A program made the translations under genes and the position numbers. A DNA stretch of 16,921 nt from an uncultured Desulfobacterales bacterium. Lineage in GTDB: Bacteria; Desulfobacterota; Desulfobacteria; Desulfobacterales; UBA11574. Positions 1 through 7,424 of this stretch are shown here, in pieces. The notes below the pieces were generated by a model that worked only from the letters and a program-made list of their open reading frames with translations, had not been told where the DNA came from and searched no databases. The stretch is taken from NCBI GenBank assembly GCA_937925895.1, contig CALANC010000371.1:1-16921 (forward strand). The letters run 5' to 3'. Within the stretch, counting starts at the first letter, position 1; the number at the start of each line of letters is the position of its first letter.

Positions 1-478
1 CTTGGATAACCGTTCTTAGATCTATTTTCGAGCGAATCAAAAAGGTGGGATTTGGTGTGGGCCTTCCGGGCCAACCGGGGGTGAGCCGTATAGGATTTTC
101 GACATTCATTTTAACCAGTTCATCGAATGTTGGATAGGAAACCTTGCCTCGATGAATAGATTCGAAAATGTCCAGCGGCAAGCCCTCAAATTCAAGAAGG
201 CGCCGCTGCTGCTCGCCTAAATTAACTTTCTGAGTTTCAGTCGAAAGAAAGGAAAGAAGCTGGCTCTCAGGGCTTGGGTACAAGGCGTTGTTGTGAATGA
301 CTTCAAGCAATGAAGTAACGGATCCGAGGGATTTTCGGGTGCGAATCGGCTCTCCGTCGTCTCCGAAAACGCCAACGCCGGTACTGTCAGGCGCCCGGTA
401 TGCAATGGCTGACATCCCTGACAACACCCGAGTCAGGTTGTTCCCTGCCCCACCAAAATAAGCGACAATTCCACACAT
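1..478 (-). CDS. GlmS-like class II glutamine amidotransferase, N-terminal part (runs off the window)
   Basis: The reverse strand from 478 is open to the window edge (159 codons seen). It begins MCGIVAYFGG, the class II (Ntn) glutamine amidotransferase start in which Cys2 becomes the N-terminal nucleophile. Residues 27-34 read YRAPDSTG, matching the YRGYDSAG motif of glucosamine-6-phosphate synthase. In ordinary GlmS the TRWATHG motif follows at about residue 73. Here roughly 100 further residues (about 50-159) pass without it, so this is a longer, atypical relative with an insertion, probably one of the large SIS-domain proteins related to GlmS rather than housekeeping GlmS. The C-terminal SIS domains would lie outside the window. 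The ribosome binding site is weak (GAAAGAAAA about 8 bases upstream). The gene follows the MmgE/PrpD gene by 62 bp on the same strand with no convincing terminator between them. The family call is firm; the substrate is unknown. Confidence 0.8.
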   Translation of the reverse strand, partial: MCGIVAYFGGAGNNLTRVLSGMSAIAYRAPDSTGVGVFGDDGEPIRTRKSLGSVTSLLEVIHNNALYPSPESQLLSFLSTETQKVNLGEQQRRLLEFEGLPLDIFESIHRGKVSYPTFDELVKMNVENPIRLTPGWPGRPTPNPTFLIRSKIDLRTVIQ

Positions 479-540
479 GATACTGTTTTCTTTCGACAGG
501 TTAGATGAAAGGAACTATTAAAAAAAATATATTGACTCCT

Positions 541-1869
541 TTATAGTTTTTTAACACATAAATCAATTAACGTTTCGACATTATCACATTCATCCAAGCG
601 CCATATCAGCTCACACAACTTTTGGCTTTGCTCAACCCCCAAGACAGGAGCCACCAGCCAAATAAACTTTTCCGCCAATTCACCATCTGACGGAGGATCG
701 GCAGGCGGCTCCCACCGGGCTTCAACAGGGCCGGAAGAAAAGCCGGCACCCGATGTCGTGTGTATTATCACTTCGGCACACGCCTTTTCGGGAAATACGC
801 GATCAAAAGCTTCCGATACTTCAGCATCGACTTTGTCGGCCAACCGGAGGACCTGATCTTTGTAAATCCCCGGGGGCAAAACCTGTTTGGGGCCCACCTC
901 ACCATCCACCAGTGCCGCTGCCACTGGAAACGACAAATTATATTGGGCCTGCTCCGTATCTTCCGGAGGACTGCAACTCAATGCGGCTGCTTCGGTGAAG
1001 GTTCGCACTCGAATACGAGCAATTTCCTCGGATGGGATTTCGTGGTCTTTCGTAATTTTCAAAGCACCGGCAATGGCCGGCTGGGCCCAGCGGCAGGCGG
1101 CATACGGCTTAAAATATAGATTTAATATTTCATACGCATCCCCTAACACGTCACACCATTCCGCTTTGGGCGTATCATCAAACAGCGGTTCAATACCCGT
1201 AAATCCGTTTTGTGCCATTAAAACCGACATGACGGCAACCATGGACCCCCAACCAATGCTGTCCTTAACCATACTGGGTTTGGCAATCCCCTTCATCATG
1301 GGTGCGATGGGAGCATGGTACTCAGCAGTTCCCAGCGCATTCCTCAAGATGGTCGAATCCAATCCCATAATTTTTCCGGCGGCAGCAGCACCGGCAAGCG
1401 CACCCCAGCTTCCTGAAGAGTGGTACGTTTCGTAGGTGGCATGGCGAATTAACCCGGAGCGAATGCCGATCTCATATCCTACAACCAGCGCCGCTAAAAA
1501 CTTTTTTCCCGAACAGGATGGAATCAATTCGCCAGCTGCCAATACCGCCGGCAGTACACATGCGCCCGGATGGCCCTTAATCAAACGGTAACCGTCGTCT
1601 ATATCCAGTGCATTTCCTGCAAACCCGTTTACAAGGGCAGCCCCCGAAGCGGAACATCTATTTCCGTTCACCAGTATGGTGGCCTCGTTGCCTTGGTACT
1701 GTTGCTCGCCGATACGTGAAAGGATCTTTGCTACGGGTGTCTCCATGCCGGCCAGCATAGCGCCCAATGTGTCCAACAGGCAGCGTTTGGATTGATGCTG
1801 AACGTCGAGAGGAAAATCTTCCCAGTTTTTTTCTATGATGAATCGTAAGGCACAATCGGTGAAATCCAT
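541..1869 (-). CDS. MmgE/PrpD family protein
   Basis: This 442-residue protein has the usual length of the MmgE/PrpD family (2-methylcitrate dehydratase, cis-aconitate decarboxylase and relatives). Family signatures are visible: NALDIDDGY followed by GHPGACVLPAVLAAGE (about residues 86-114), GSWGALAGAAAAGKIMGLD (about 153-171), and KPYAACRWAQPAIAGAL in the middle of the protein. The start at 1869 is preceded by AAGGAAAA about 10 bases upstream. The gene begins 26 bp after the MttB-like gene and is probably co-transcribed with it. Family members catalyse dehydration or decarboxylation of small polycarboxylates, but the family is functionally mixed. There is no citrate synthase or acnD-like neighbour, so a methylcitrate-cycle role is not supported. 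From context it may process the carbon skeleton left after demethylation of an amine (inference). The specific reaction is unknown. Confidence 0.88.
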   Translation of the reverse strand: MDFTDCALRFIIEKNWEDFPLDVQHQSKRCLLDTLGAMLAGMETPVAKILSRIGEQQYQGNEATILVNGNRCSASGAALVNGFAGNALDIDDGYRLIKGHPGACVLPAVLAAGELIPSCSGKKFLAALVVGYEIGIRSGLIRHATYETYHSSGSWGALAGAAAAGKIMGLDSTILRNALGTAEYHAPIAPMMKGIAKPSMVKDSIGWGSMVAVMSVLMAQNGFTGIEPLFDDTPKAEWCDVLGDAYEILNLYFKPYAACRWAQPAIAGALKITKDHEIPSEEIARIRVRTFTEAAALSCSPPEDTEQAQYNLSFPVAAALVDGEVGPKQVLPPGIYKDQVLRLADKVDAEVSEAFDRVFPEKACAEVIIHTTSGAGFSSGPVEARWEPPADPPSDGELAEKFIWLVAPVLGVEQSQKLCELIWRLDECDNVETLIDLCVKKL

Positions 1870-1895
1870 GATATTGTTTTCCTTTTTTTCTTCAG

Positions 1896-3149
1896 CTAGT
1901 CGACGAAGACCTGGCCAAAATTGGCAGTGGTCAACGAATCTTCCATATACATTCCCAATCCGATGCGCTGGATCGATTCCATTCCCCGTTCATCGTACAC
2001 GGGCATCTCTAATTCCGGAGCGTCTTCTGGCGTGACCTCATCAGCAATCTGAATGGCGGTTTTTAATTTAGCAAAAGAAAAATCAACCAGGTGGCGAAGA
2101 AATCCGAACGGGTGCCGGATCATGTGAAAACCGAATTTCAATGCAAGGGCCTGGCCGCTTCTGGCGTCATCGAATGCCCGCTTCGTGGGGTGTTCCTCGT
2201 TGGTGGTTGCCCCGCTTTGGAAGGTCGGCAGATCGAGCATGAGATTCAGATGAGCCATGAGAATATTTAACAAATGATGACTTTTCAAGCCGTAGTTGGG
2301 ATTGTATTCGAACCGGGGATCGGCGATGGTGGGAAAACCGGCGTGAATCGCCGTAACTCCCGGATTGAGCAGCTGGGACGCACAGATGCCAAAAAGAACC
2401 TCGGCATGCGTTATGGAAAGCACGCCGTTGTAGCAATACGGCGCGCTGATGCCGGCCAGGGGCATGGCTGAAATAAAAACGGGCAGACCGGCCTGAACAA
2501 CTTTGACAAAAAACTCCGAAAGGTTATCATTGACTTCCAAGATGGGCCGGGTCAGGCAAAAGACGAGCATGATGTTGCCCCTCTCGGCGTGAATCTCTCT
2601 GGCTCTGGCAAGCGCGGCATCTGAGGTTGCCACGAAGTAAAGCGGTTTGGTGCAGTATTCCTTCATGATATTCATCTGCTCGATTTCGTCTTTTAGCAAT
2701 ACCCCTCTTCCCATGCCCGCCACCATCGGGTTCTCTTCCGCAATCCGGGCGATTTCAACCACATGATCGGCAGTCGGAATCATACCGCCGCAGCCGGCGA
2801 TATCATCATAAACATACGGGGCCGTACCGCCGATAAAAAAACTGTCTCGGGGAACAAAAAAATCGACCACACCGGGCACCGATGAAAGACAGTTTGTTAT
2901 TAATTCGGCGGTCAGGTAAATTCGATTTTCATAGACAATGGCCTGCCCCTGGGCTTCAAATTTCTGGAAGGCTTTCTGAATGACGGGTTGAGAGCACCCC
3001 ACGCCGAGATTTTCCAACATCCACAAGGCATCCTGGTGAACCTGCATCAACATCTCAACGGTTTGTTTTCCGAGCAAGCTTGTCGAGTGCTCAATTTGTG
3101 CTGAATTCATATGATGCTTTCCTACCTCTATGTTTTTGAGATGATCCAT
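1896..3149 (-). CDS. MttB-superfamily (trimethylamine methyltransferase family) protein, without pyrrolysine
   Basis: This 417-residue protein resembles the MttB superfamily, whose members move methyl groups from tertiary or quaternary amines to a corrinoid protein. The N-terminal stretch QVHQDALWMLENLGVGCSQPVIQKAF is the typical opening, and an internal GAPYVYDDIAGCGGM-like region and SGATTNEEHP follow. It is shorter than the usual 470-500 residues and diverges in the C-terminal third, where archaeal MttB carries pyrrolysine. No internal amber codon is present, and the TAG at the end is followed soon by another in-frame TAG, so it is an ordinary stop. Residue 1 at 3149 lies 20 bp after soxG. 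An alternative start at 3110 (residue 14) has a better ribosome binding site, AGGAAAG about 6 bases upstream, and may be the true one. No cognate corrinoid protein gene lies in the window. The substrate is unknown; the neighbouring sarcosine oxidase genes suggest an N-methyl amino acid or betaine-like compound (inference). Confidence 0.8.
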   Translation of the reverse strand: MDHLKNIEVGKHHMNSAQIEHSTSLLGKQTVEMLMQVHQDALWMLENLGVGCSQPVIQKAFQKFEAQGQAIVYENRIYLTAELITNCLSSVPGVVDFFVPRDSFFIGGTAPYVYDDIAGCGGMIPTADHVVEIARIAEENPMVAGMGRGVLLKDEIEQMNIMKEYCTKPLYFVATSDAALARAREIHAERGNIMLVFCLTRPILEVNDNLSEFFVKVVQAGLPVFISAMPLAGISAPYCYNGVLSITHAEVLFGICASQLLNPGVTAIHAGFPTIADPRFEYNPNYGLKSHHLLNILMAHLNLMLDLPTFQSGATTNEEHPTKRAFDDARSGQALALKFGFHMIRHPFGFLRHLVDFSFAKLKTAIQIADEVTPEDAPELEMPVYDERGMESIQRIGLGMYMEDSLTTANFGQVFVD

Positions 3150-3169
3150 AATTTATTATCTTGCCCGAG

Positions 3170-3787
3170 TCAGAGGATAAAAGCCGCTTCACCCGCCGGC
3201 CTTAAATCCGCCTCCTTTCCGGCGGCAAACACGGCATCCACCATATCCCTTGCATATCCTCTCGAACAGCTCAAAAGCAAAAGGCAATTGTCTGTTTTAT
3301 TTTTGACAACCACGACCTGACAGGGGACGTGAGCAAAAGGCCCCTGGAACAGGTATGGTGTAGGTTTTTCCGGATTTTGGAGGTCCAGCGAAGTCAATTT
3401 TTCGGTGATGGAAAACAGATTCGGCCCCGTAAGGGCGAGCAACAGGTGACCTTCCGTGATATCCGTGAATTCGGAGGTATTCGGCTGCTCATTTTTTTCT
3501 TGTCCAGTGATGATTATCCGTGCCTGTGTCGCGTTCATGCGGCAGACCATTCTACCGTGCATCAGTTTACACCGGCCCGGCGATTTCGGGATTTCAACAC
3601 CAAAAGGCTGAATGGTATCCAGCGCTGAACTTTGAACATCCCATTTCGGCTTGTGGCTCAAATCAATCAGATGAGGACCTTCGCCTTCTTGGGGATATTT
3701 TAAGGCAACGCGCCAAAGGCCTCGGAGTTCTGTTTGAACCGGCTGTTTTTCAAATGAAACCGGGGAATATCTTCGCATCTCATTCAT
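3170..3787 (-). CDS. soxG: Sarcosine oxidase gamma subunit-like protein (SoxG)
   Basis: This 205-residue protein matches the size of SoxG, the small subunit of heterotetrameric sarcosine oxidase, which has a folate-binding (GcvT-like) fold without its own catalytic centre. The sequence is divergent. The segment TEGHLLLALTGPNLFSITEKL and the later FAHVPCQVVVVKN and SRGYARDMVDAV segments resemble the LxGP and C-terminal SRS/SGR-type segments of that family. The call rests strongly on position, directly downstream of soxA in the classical order B-D-A-G. It is separated from soxA by 151 bp containing a large inverted repeat. No good ribosome binding site is seen before 3787; the next Met at 3778 is no better. 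The MttB-like gene follows 20 bp later. The gene is probably translated as part of the sox transcript. Confidence 0.75.
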   Translation of the reverse strand: MNEMRRYSPVSFEKQPVQTELRGLWRVALKYPQEGEGPHLIDLSHKPKWDVQSSALDTIQPFGVEIPKSPGRCKLMHGRMVCRMNATQARIIITGQEKNEQPNTSEFTDITEGHLLLALTGPNLFSITEKLTSLDLQNPEKPTPYLFQGPFAHVPCQVVVVKNKTDNCLLLLSCSRGYARDMVDAVFAAGKEADLRPAGEAAFIL

Positions 3788-3938
3788 TCGATTTCTTTTA
3801 AGGAGTTATAATAATTTTTAAAAAAAGGTTCTCTAGCAGCCACCAGATAATTTAGTATAGATCGTACTTCCCGAGCCTAACTAAATCACCTGGCGGCTTA
3901 TTACAAATATGAACAAATATGCCTTAACCGGAACATAA
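3788..3938 (-). repeat. Intergenic inverted repeat between soxA and soxG (arms 3839-3856 and 3880-3897)
   Basis: The 151-bp gap between soxA and soxG is dominated by an 18-bp inverted repeat with a 23-base spacer. On the plus strand the arms show three A-C mismatches. In the minus-strand transcript, which is the operon mRNA, these become G-U wobbles, so all 18 positions pair; one further A-T pair can be added at the outside (3838/3898). A T6 run on the minus strand follows the stem only after about 12 bases, so this is not a textbook intrinsic terminator. It may be an mRNA-stabilising or processing hairpin, a partial attenuator lowering soxG expression, or a dispersed repeat unit. Confidence 0.65.
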
Positions 3939-6860
3939 TTAGATTTTCAACCGCGCTCCCTCCGGATCATAAAACGGCATCCGGGCAACCCTGGCGTATG
4001 TCAATTTTCCATTGCAATCGTCCTCAAATATAGCCAATCGTTCACTTATCGACGACAGACGATCTTCCACAAGAGCCATTCCCACGGACGCGTTTAACGT
4101 GTGACTGTACCGGGCGGTGCAAACGTAACCGCGGATCTTTTCGTCAACGATGATAGAGCCGTCTCTGGGCGGTGCGGATGCAGAATCTTCCATTTCAAAT
4201 CCCACCAGCTTCAAGCGTCCTTTTTGATTTTCTGTATGTTTCAACGCAGCTGCACCCACCGTTTTGGCTTCCGGTTTGTTTCTGTGCCAGAGAAATCCCA
4301 GTCCCAGATCATGCAACGTGGTGCGCTGCTCGGATTCGGACCCGATGATCACATGACCTTTTTCCATTCGAAGGATGTTTTGAGCTTCCAGTCCGAAATT
4401 TCGAATACCCCAAGGCTTGCCTGTTTCTTCTAATATCTTCCAAACCGTAATCATATAAGAGGCGGGTACATGCAGCTCGAATGAGAGCTCACCCACAAAT
4501 CCCAGGCGCATCACCCGCACGGGTATGGTATTCAGGATTAAAAGCTCACGATAGCCGGCATAGGGGAAGGCCTCGGGGGAGACGTCCGAATCGGTTGCTC
4601 GTTCCAAAACCTCACGTGCTTTAGGGCCTGCCAGGTTGATGACGCCGAAAGCATCGGTCAGGTTAACCAGGTGGAAATCCCAGCCGTCATAGCGGGTGTG
4701 AAAACGAATCCATTCAATCGTTCCACCGGCACGGGCGGTCGAGGTGGTAAAGAAATAATCATTTTTCCCCCTTTGAACGACCACACCGTCGTCGATCAAA
4801 CAGCCGTCATCGTTGCACATGGCGGAATATTTCACTTTGCCCTCGGCAATATTGGTCATGTCTCCTACATAAACCCGTTGGAGCGCCTTTAGGGCATCCG
4901 GTCCGTGGAGGCGAAATTTGCCGAGTGTGGAAGCATCCAAAATTGCAACTGAGGTGCGCACGGCTTCAATTTCCTCCCTGATGCTTTTGTCAGGGGAAAA
5001 ATATCGGGCTCGACGCCAACCACCGACACGCTCCATTTTTCCGCCGGAGGAAATTTGTAGGTCATGCACAGGAGTCCGCTTGCTCATGTCCAGATTTTTG
5101 CCGGCATAAGTTGCCAGCAGCACCGGAACCATCGGCGGTCTCACCGTGGTCGGTGAGGGCGGATCATCTGCCGGCAGGCGGGATTGACCGACATATAAGG
5201 GGAGGTTATGCCCCGGAATACCACCCTGTCCCGGACCGGTGCCGGCGGCGGTAAAACGTTTAATGAGCTCCGGCATTTCAAAACCTACGGAGAAGGCTTG
5301 ATCAATATTTTGAAGCGTCGCGTCTTCGTCAAAGCATATAAACACTTTTTTACCCTTGCCTGGAGGGCTCACCCACTTCGATCCGAGTGGCGGTCCGGGT
5401 AGTGTTGCTAGCTGTTCTTCGACTTCCTTTCTTAATCCGTTGGTGGTTTCCTTGCAGCCCGCAGCAGCGTTTAAACCTGCCAGCCGGCCTGAGATTTCGA
5501 TGCTCAACGGATGATGAAATCCAAGCATTCTCCCGGAGGCGTACACCCTCTCCGGCAAGTTAACAGGTAAAAAGAAACCGGTATGGTTATCGTAGGACAG
5601 CTTGCACTGAGCGATGCTCAGGAGCCCGGTAGCCGGTGTTAATCCAGCCGAAGCCACTAGCACCTCACAGGGTATATCTCGACGACGGGTTCCGGAGACA
5701 GTGCTAATCGTAACCGCTTTAACCGCTTTTTTTCCCTTAACCTTTGCGGCGACCCATCCCCTGTAAAAAGGAATGTTTCTTTTTTTCAATTCAGCCACCA
5801 GTTCCGCATCCTGACCGTCTTCACGATTATCGGCTACACAGAGCACCTCCATTCCGAGATCGAACAGGTCGATGGCGGCTTCCAAGCCGAGGTCGTGGCC
5901 GGTACAAAAAACGGCATTTTTTCCGGGAAGAATTCCCCAGGTTCTGGCGAGCCTGTGGGCGCAACCCACCTGCATGACACCGGGTCGTTCATTGTTTTCA
6001 AACAACAAGGGGCGTTCAAGGCACCCGGTGGCAACGACCAGGCTTTTTGCCCGGATTTCAACATACCTTTCTTTGTAGGCATCAGGACGTCCGCCCACTT
6101 GAAAGGCGGTTATCTGATTATCCGGATAAATACCGACAACAGCCGTCTGTAAAAAAACCCTGATATTTTTGTTTTCTGTAACACGTTGAGAAAGTACACC
6201 GGCTCTCTCGTGAAGGGAAAATCCGTCAAGATATTTTGCCGGTCTGTAGTCAAAAATCCCCCCCAACCAAGGTCTGGCTTCAATTAAAATAACCTGCAGC
6301 CCCTGATCGGCGGCAGCCAGGGCAGTCGACATGCCTGCCGGTCCTCCGCCGATAACACAAAGGTCTGTGTGTGGATAAATTTCATCAAATCTGACCTGCA
6401 TGACGAAATCATGGCGAAGTGTCCCGAGGCCGGCTATTTTTCTGATCCGTTTGAGCGCCAGGGGCCAAAGGCTCGGCGGTTTGTGAAACATATGATAAAA
6501 AAACCCGGCCGGCATGGCCCGGCTGAATCTATCCATGATGCCCAGGAGATCGAATTCAGGCGAACCCACCACGTTCTGTGCCTTAACCGTCATCCCATGC
6601 CTGGCCGGAGTCGTTTCGGTTCGCAGGTTGGGAATGCCGTCAATCGCCATTGTCGTGTTGCTGCATTCACCATCGAGGCTGTATAATCCGCGAGGACGAT
6701 GGTATTTGAGGCTCCGGGAAAATATGCGGATACCGTTGGCATACAGCAGGCTGGCTACGGTATCGCCCTCATACCCCTGGTAGGATTTACCCCTGTAGGT
6801 GATAAAAACCTTTTTTTCAGGATCAATACGGCACGTCGGCAATTGGCTCAGCCTTTTCAT
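3939..6860 (-). CDS. soxA: Sarcosine oxidase alpha subunit family protein (SoxA)
   Basis: This 973-residue protein has the full SoxA layout. An N-terminal Fer2_4-like domain (about 15-100) contains LKYHRPRG but only one cysteine, so no [2Fe-2S] cluster is expected, as in classical tetrameric sarcosine oxidases. A dinucleotide-binding domain follows with VIGGGPAGMSTA at about 169-180 and ASGRMLGFHHP later. A SoxA_A3-like segment (about 515-590) reads FICFDEDATLQNI, equivalent to FVDFQNDVT in the known enzymes. The C-terminal GcvT-like aminomethyltransferase domain (about 615-970) includes LDASTLGKF, GFVGELSFELHVP and ILRMEKGH. In the family the amine is oxidised on SoxB and the methyl carbon is transferred to tetrahydrofolate in the GcvT domain, giving 5,10-methylene-THF. 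The start overlaps the soxD stop as TGATG, with AAAGGA about 8 bases upstream, implying translational coupling. The true substrate could be another N-methyl amino acid such as dimethylglycine. Confidence 0.93.
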   Translation of the reverse strand: MKRLSQLPTCRIDPEKKVFITYRGKSYQGYEGDTVASLLYANGIRIFSRSLKYHRPRGLYSLDGECSNTTMAIDGIPNLRTETTPARHGMTVKAQNVVGSPEFDLLGIMDRFSRAMPAGFFYHMFHKPPSLWPLALKRIRKIAGLGTLRHDFVMQVRFDEIYPHTDLCVIGGGPAGMSTALAAADQGLQVILIEARPWLGGIFDYRPAKYLDGFSLHERAGVLSQRVTENKNIRVFLQTAVVGIYPDNQITAFQVGGRPDAYKERYVEIRAKSLVVATGCLERPLLFENNERPGVMQVGCAHRLARTWGILPGKNAVFCTGHDLGLEAAIDLFDLGMEVLCVADNREDGQDAELVAELKKRNIPFYRGWVAAKVKGKKAVKAVTISTVSGTRRRDIPCEVLVASAGLTPATGLLSIAQCKLSYDNHTGFFLPVNLPERVYASGRMLGFHHPLSIEISGRLAGLNAAAGCKETTNGLRKEVEEQLATLPGPPLGSKWVSPPGKGKKVFICFDEDATLQNIDQAFSVGFEMPELIKRFTAAGTGPGQGGIPGHNLPLYVGQSRLPADDPPSPTTVRPPMVPVLLATYAGKNLDMSKRTPVHDLQISSGGKMERVGGWRRARYFSPDKSIREEIEAVRTSVAILDASTLGKFRLHGPDALKALQRVYVGDMTNIAEGKVKYSAMCNDDGCLIDDGVVVQRGKNDYFFTTSTARAGGTIEWIRFHTRYDGWDFHLVNLTDAFGVINLAGPKAREVLERATDSDVSPEAFPYAGYRELLILNTIPVRVMRLGFVGELSFELHVPASYMITVWKILEETGKPWGIRNFGLEAQNILRMEKGHVIIGSESEQRTTLHDLGLGFLWHRNKPEAKTVGAAALKHTENQKGRLKLVGFEMEDSASAPPRDGSIIVDEKIRGYVCTARYSHTLNASVGMALVEDRLSSISERLAIFEDDCNGKLTYARVARMPFYDPEGARLKI

Positions 6861-7132
6861 CAGGCATCCTTTATCTTGTCTTCAACAGGTAGAGGGACTT
6901 CTCCAATCGTTCTGGTGTCCCGATAAATCTTAAACCACGTGCCGCATCCGTCGCGATGACACCACCACTCTTTTTGCATCCCGGCAATGCAGGTGTTCAA
7001 GTGGGTATAATCGAACCATTTTTCCGGTGTCAGTTCATCTTCATCAGGTCTGGGGCCTTTGTCCTCACCGCCGTAGCGAAATTCGTAACCGCTGCGCTTG
7101 CCGCAGATGGGACAAGTGATTGTTAATGACAT
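6860..7132 (-). CDS. soxD: Sarcosine oxidase delta subunit (SoxD)
   Basis: This 90-residue protein has the SoxD zinc-binding pattern: CPIC at residues 7-10, and His59 and Cys63 in the WWCHRDGCGTWF segment, followed by RDT as in known delta subunits. SoxD is the small zinc subunit that joins the alpha and beta subunits of the heterotetramer. The start at 7132 has a good ribosome binding site (AGGGGA, 9-base spacing). The stop codon overlaps the soxA start (TGATG). It is separated from soxB by 292 bp that contain two inverted-repeat elements, which is unusual because soxB and soxD are normally close together. Confidence 0.93.
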   Translation of the reverse strand: MSLTITCPICGKRSGYEFRYGGEDKGPRPDEDELTPEKWFDYTHLNTCIAGMQKEWWCHRDGCGTWFKIYRDTRTIGEVPLPVEDKIKDA

Positions 7133-7152
7133 AGCTTAATTCCCCTAGTTAT

Positions 7153-7272
7153 AGATTTCGAGATAAAGATTTTGGACTGCGTTATCGGTCGAAATGCTCG
7201 ACGGAGTACTCATATGTATGCCTTACTCGTATTTCTCCCTCTATCCTTGCCAAAACCATTATCTCGAAATCT
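7153..7272. repeat. 120-bp element with 23-bp terminal inverted repeats in the soxB-soxD gap
   Basis: The 23 bases at 7153-7175 and the reverse complement of 7250-7272 agree at 21 of 23 positions, starting with a perfect 14-base match (AGATTTCGAGATAA). The 74-base interior includes a smaller hairpin, GTCGA-AATGC-TCGAC. The compact size, terminal inverted repeats and lack of coding capacity look like a MITE-like or REP-like dispersed element. No second copy is present in this window, so the repeat status is an inference. No obvious target-site duplication was identified. Confidence 0.6.
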
Positions 7273-7288
7273 AAATAATATCCCGTCC

Positions 7289-7415
7289 AGAAATGGTAGC
7301 TTTTGGTTCAGGGCAAGGCTAGAGCGTTTTTTCAACCGCAGGCATAGTGTGTGTCCTATTCCGAGGATTGAAAAAATGCGAAAAACGAAGCCCTGGGCCA
7401 AAAGATGCCGTTTCT
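7289..7415. repeat. 127-bp long imperfect hairpin element just downstream of soxB
   Basis: Three nested stems can be read. The outer arms 7289-7314 and 7390-7415 pair at 25 of 26 positions when the plus strand is taken as RNA, including four G-U pairs. The middle arms 7324-7335 and 7368-7379 pair at all 12 positions with one G-U. The inner arms 7341-7347 and 7356-7362 pair at 6 of 7. The wobble pairs occur on the plus strand, opposite to the operon. It begins 10 bp after the soxB stop codon. It could be a dispersed hairpin element, an mRNA 3'-end stabiliser for soxB, or a decayed mobile-element end. No reading frame of note lies inside. Confidence 0.6.
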
Positions 7416-7424
7416 TTATAAAAA

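Noticed and set aside
217..405. Minus-strand 62-codon frame
   Set aside because: It lies in another frame of the GlmS-like gene, whose conserved N-terminus occupies the same stretch.
753..1435. Overlapping plus-strand open frames inside the MmgE/PrpD gene
   Set aside because: They are antisense to a clearly conserved protein and show no family resemblance or ribosome binding sites.
1896..1898. Amber stop of the MttB-like gene as a possible pyrrolysine codon
   Set aside because: Readthrough would add only about 20 residues overlapping the next gene before another TAG, and pyrrolysine in MttB is internal, not at the C-terminus.
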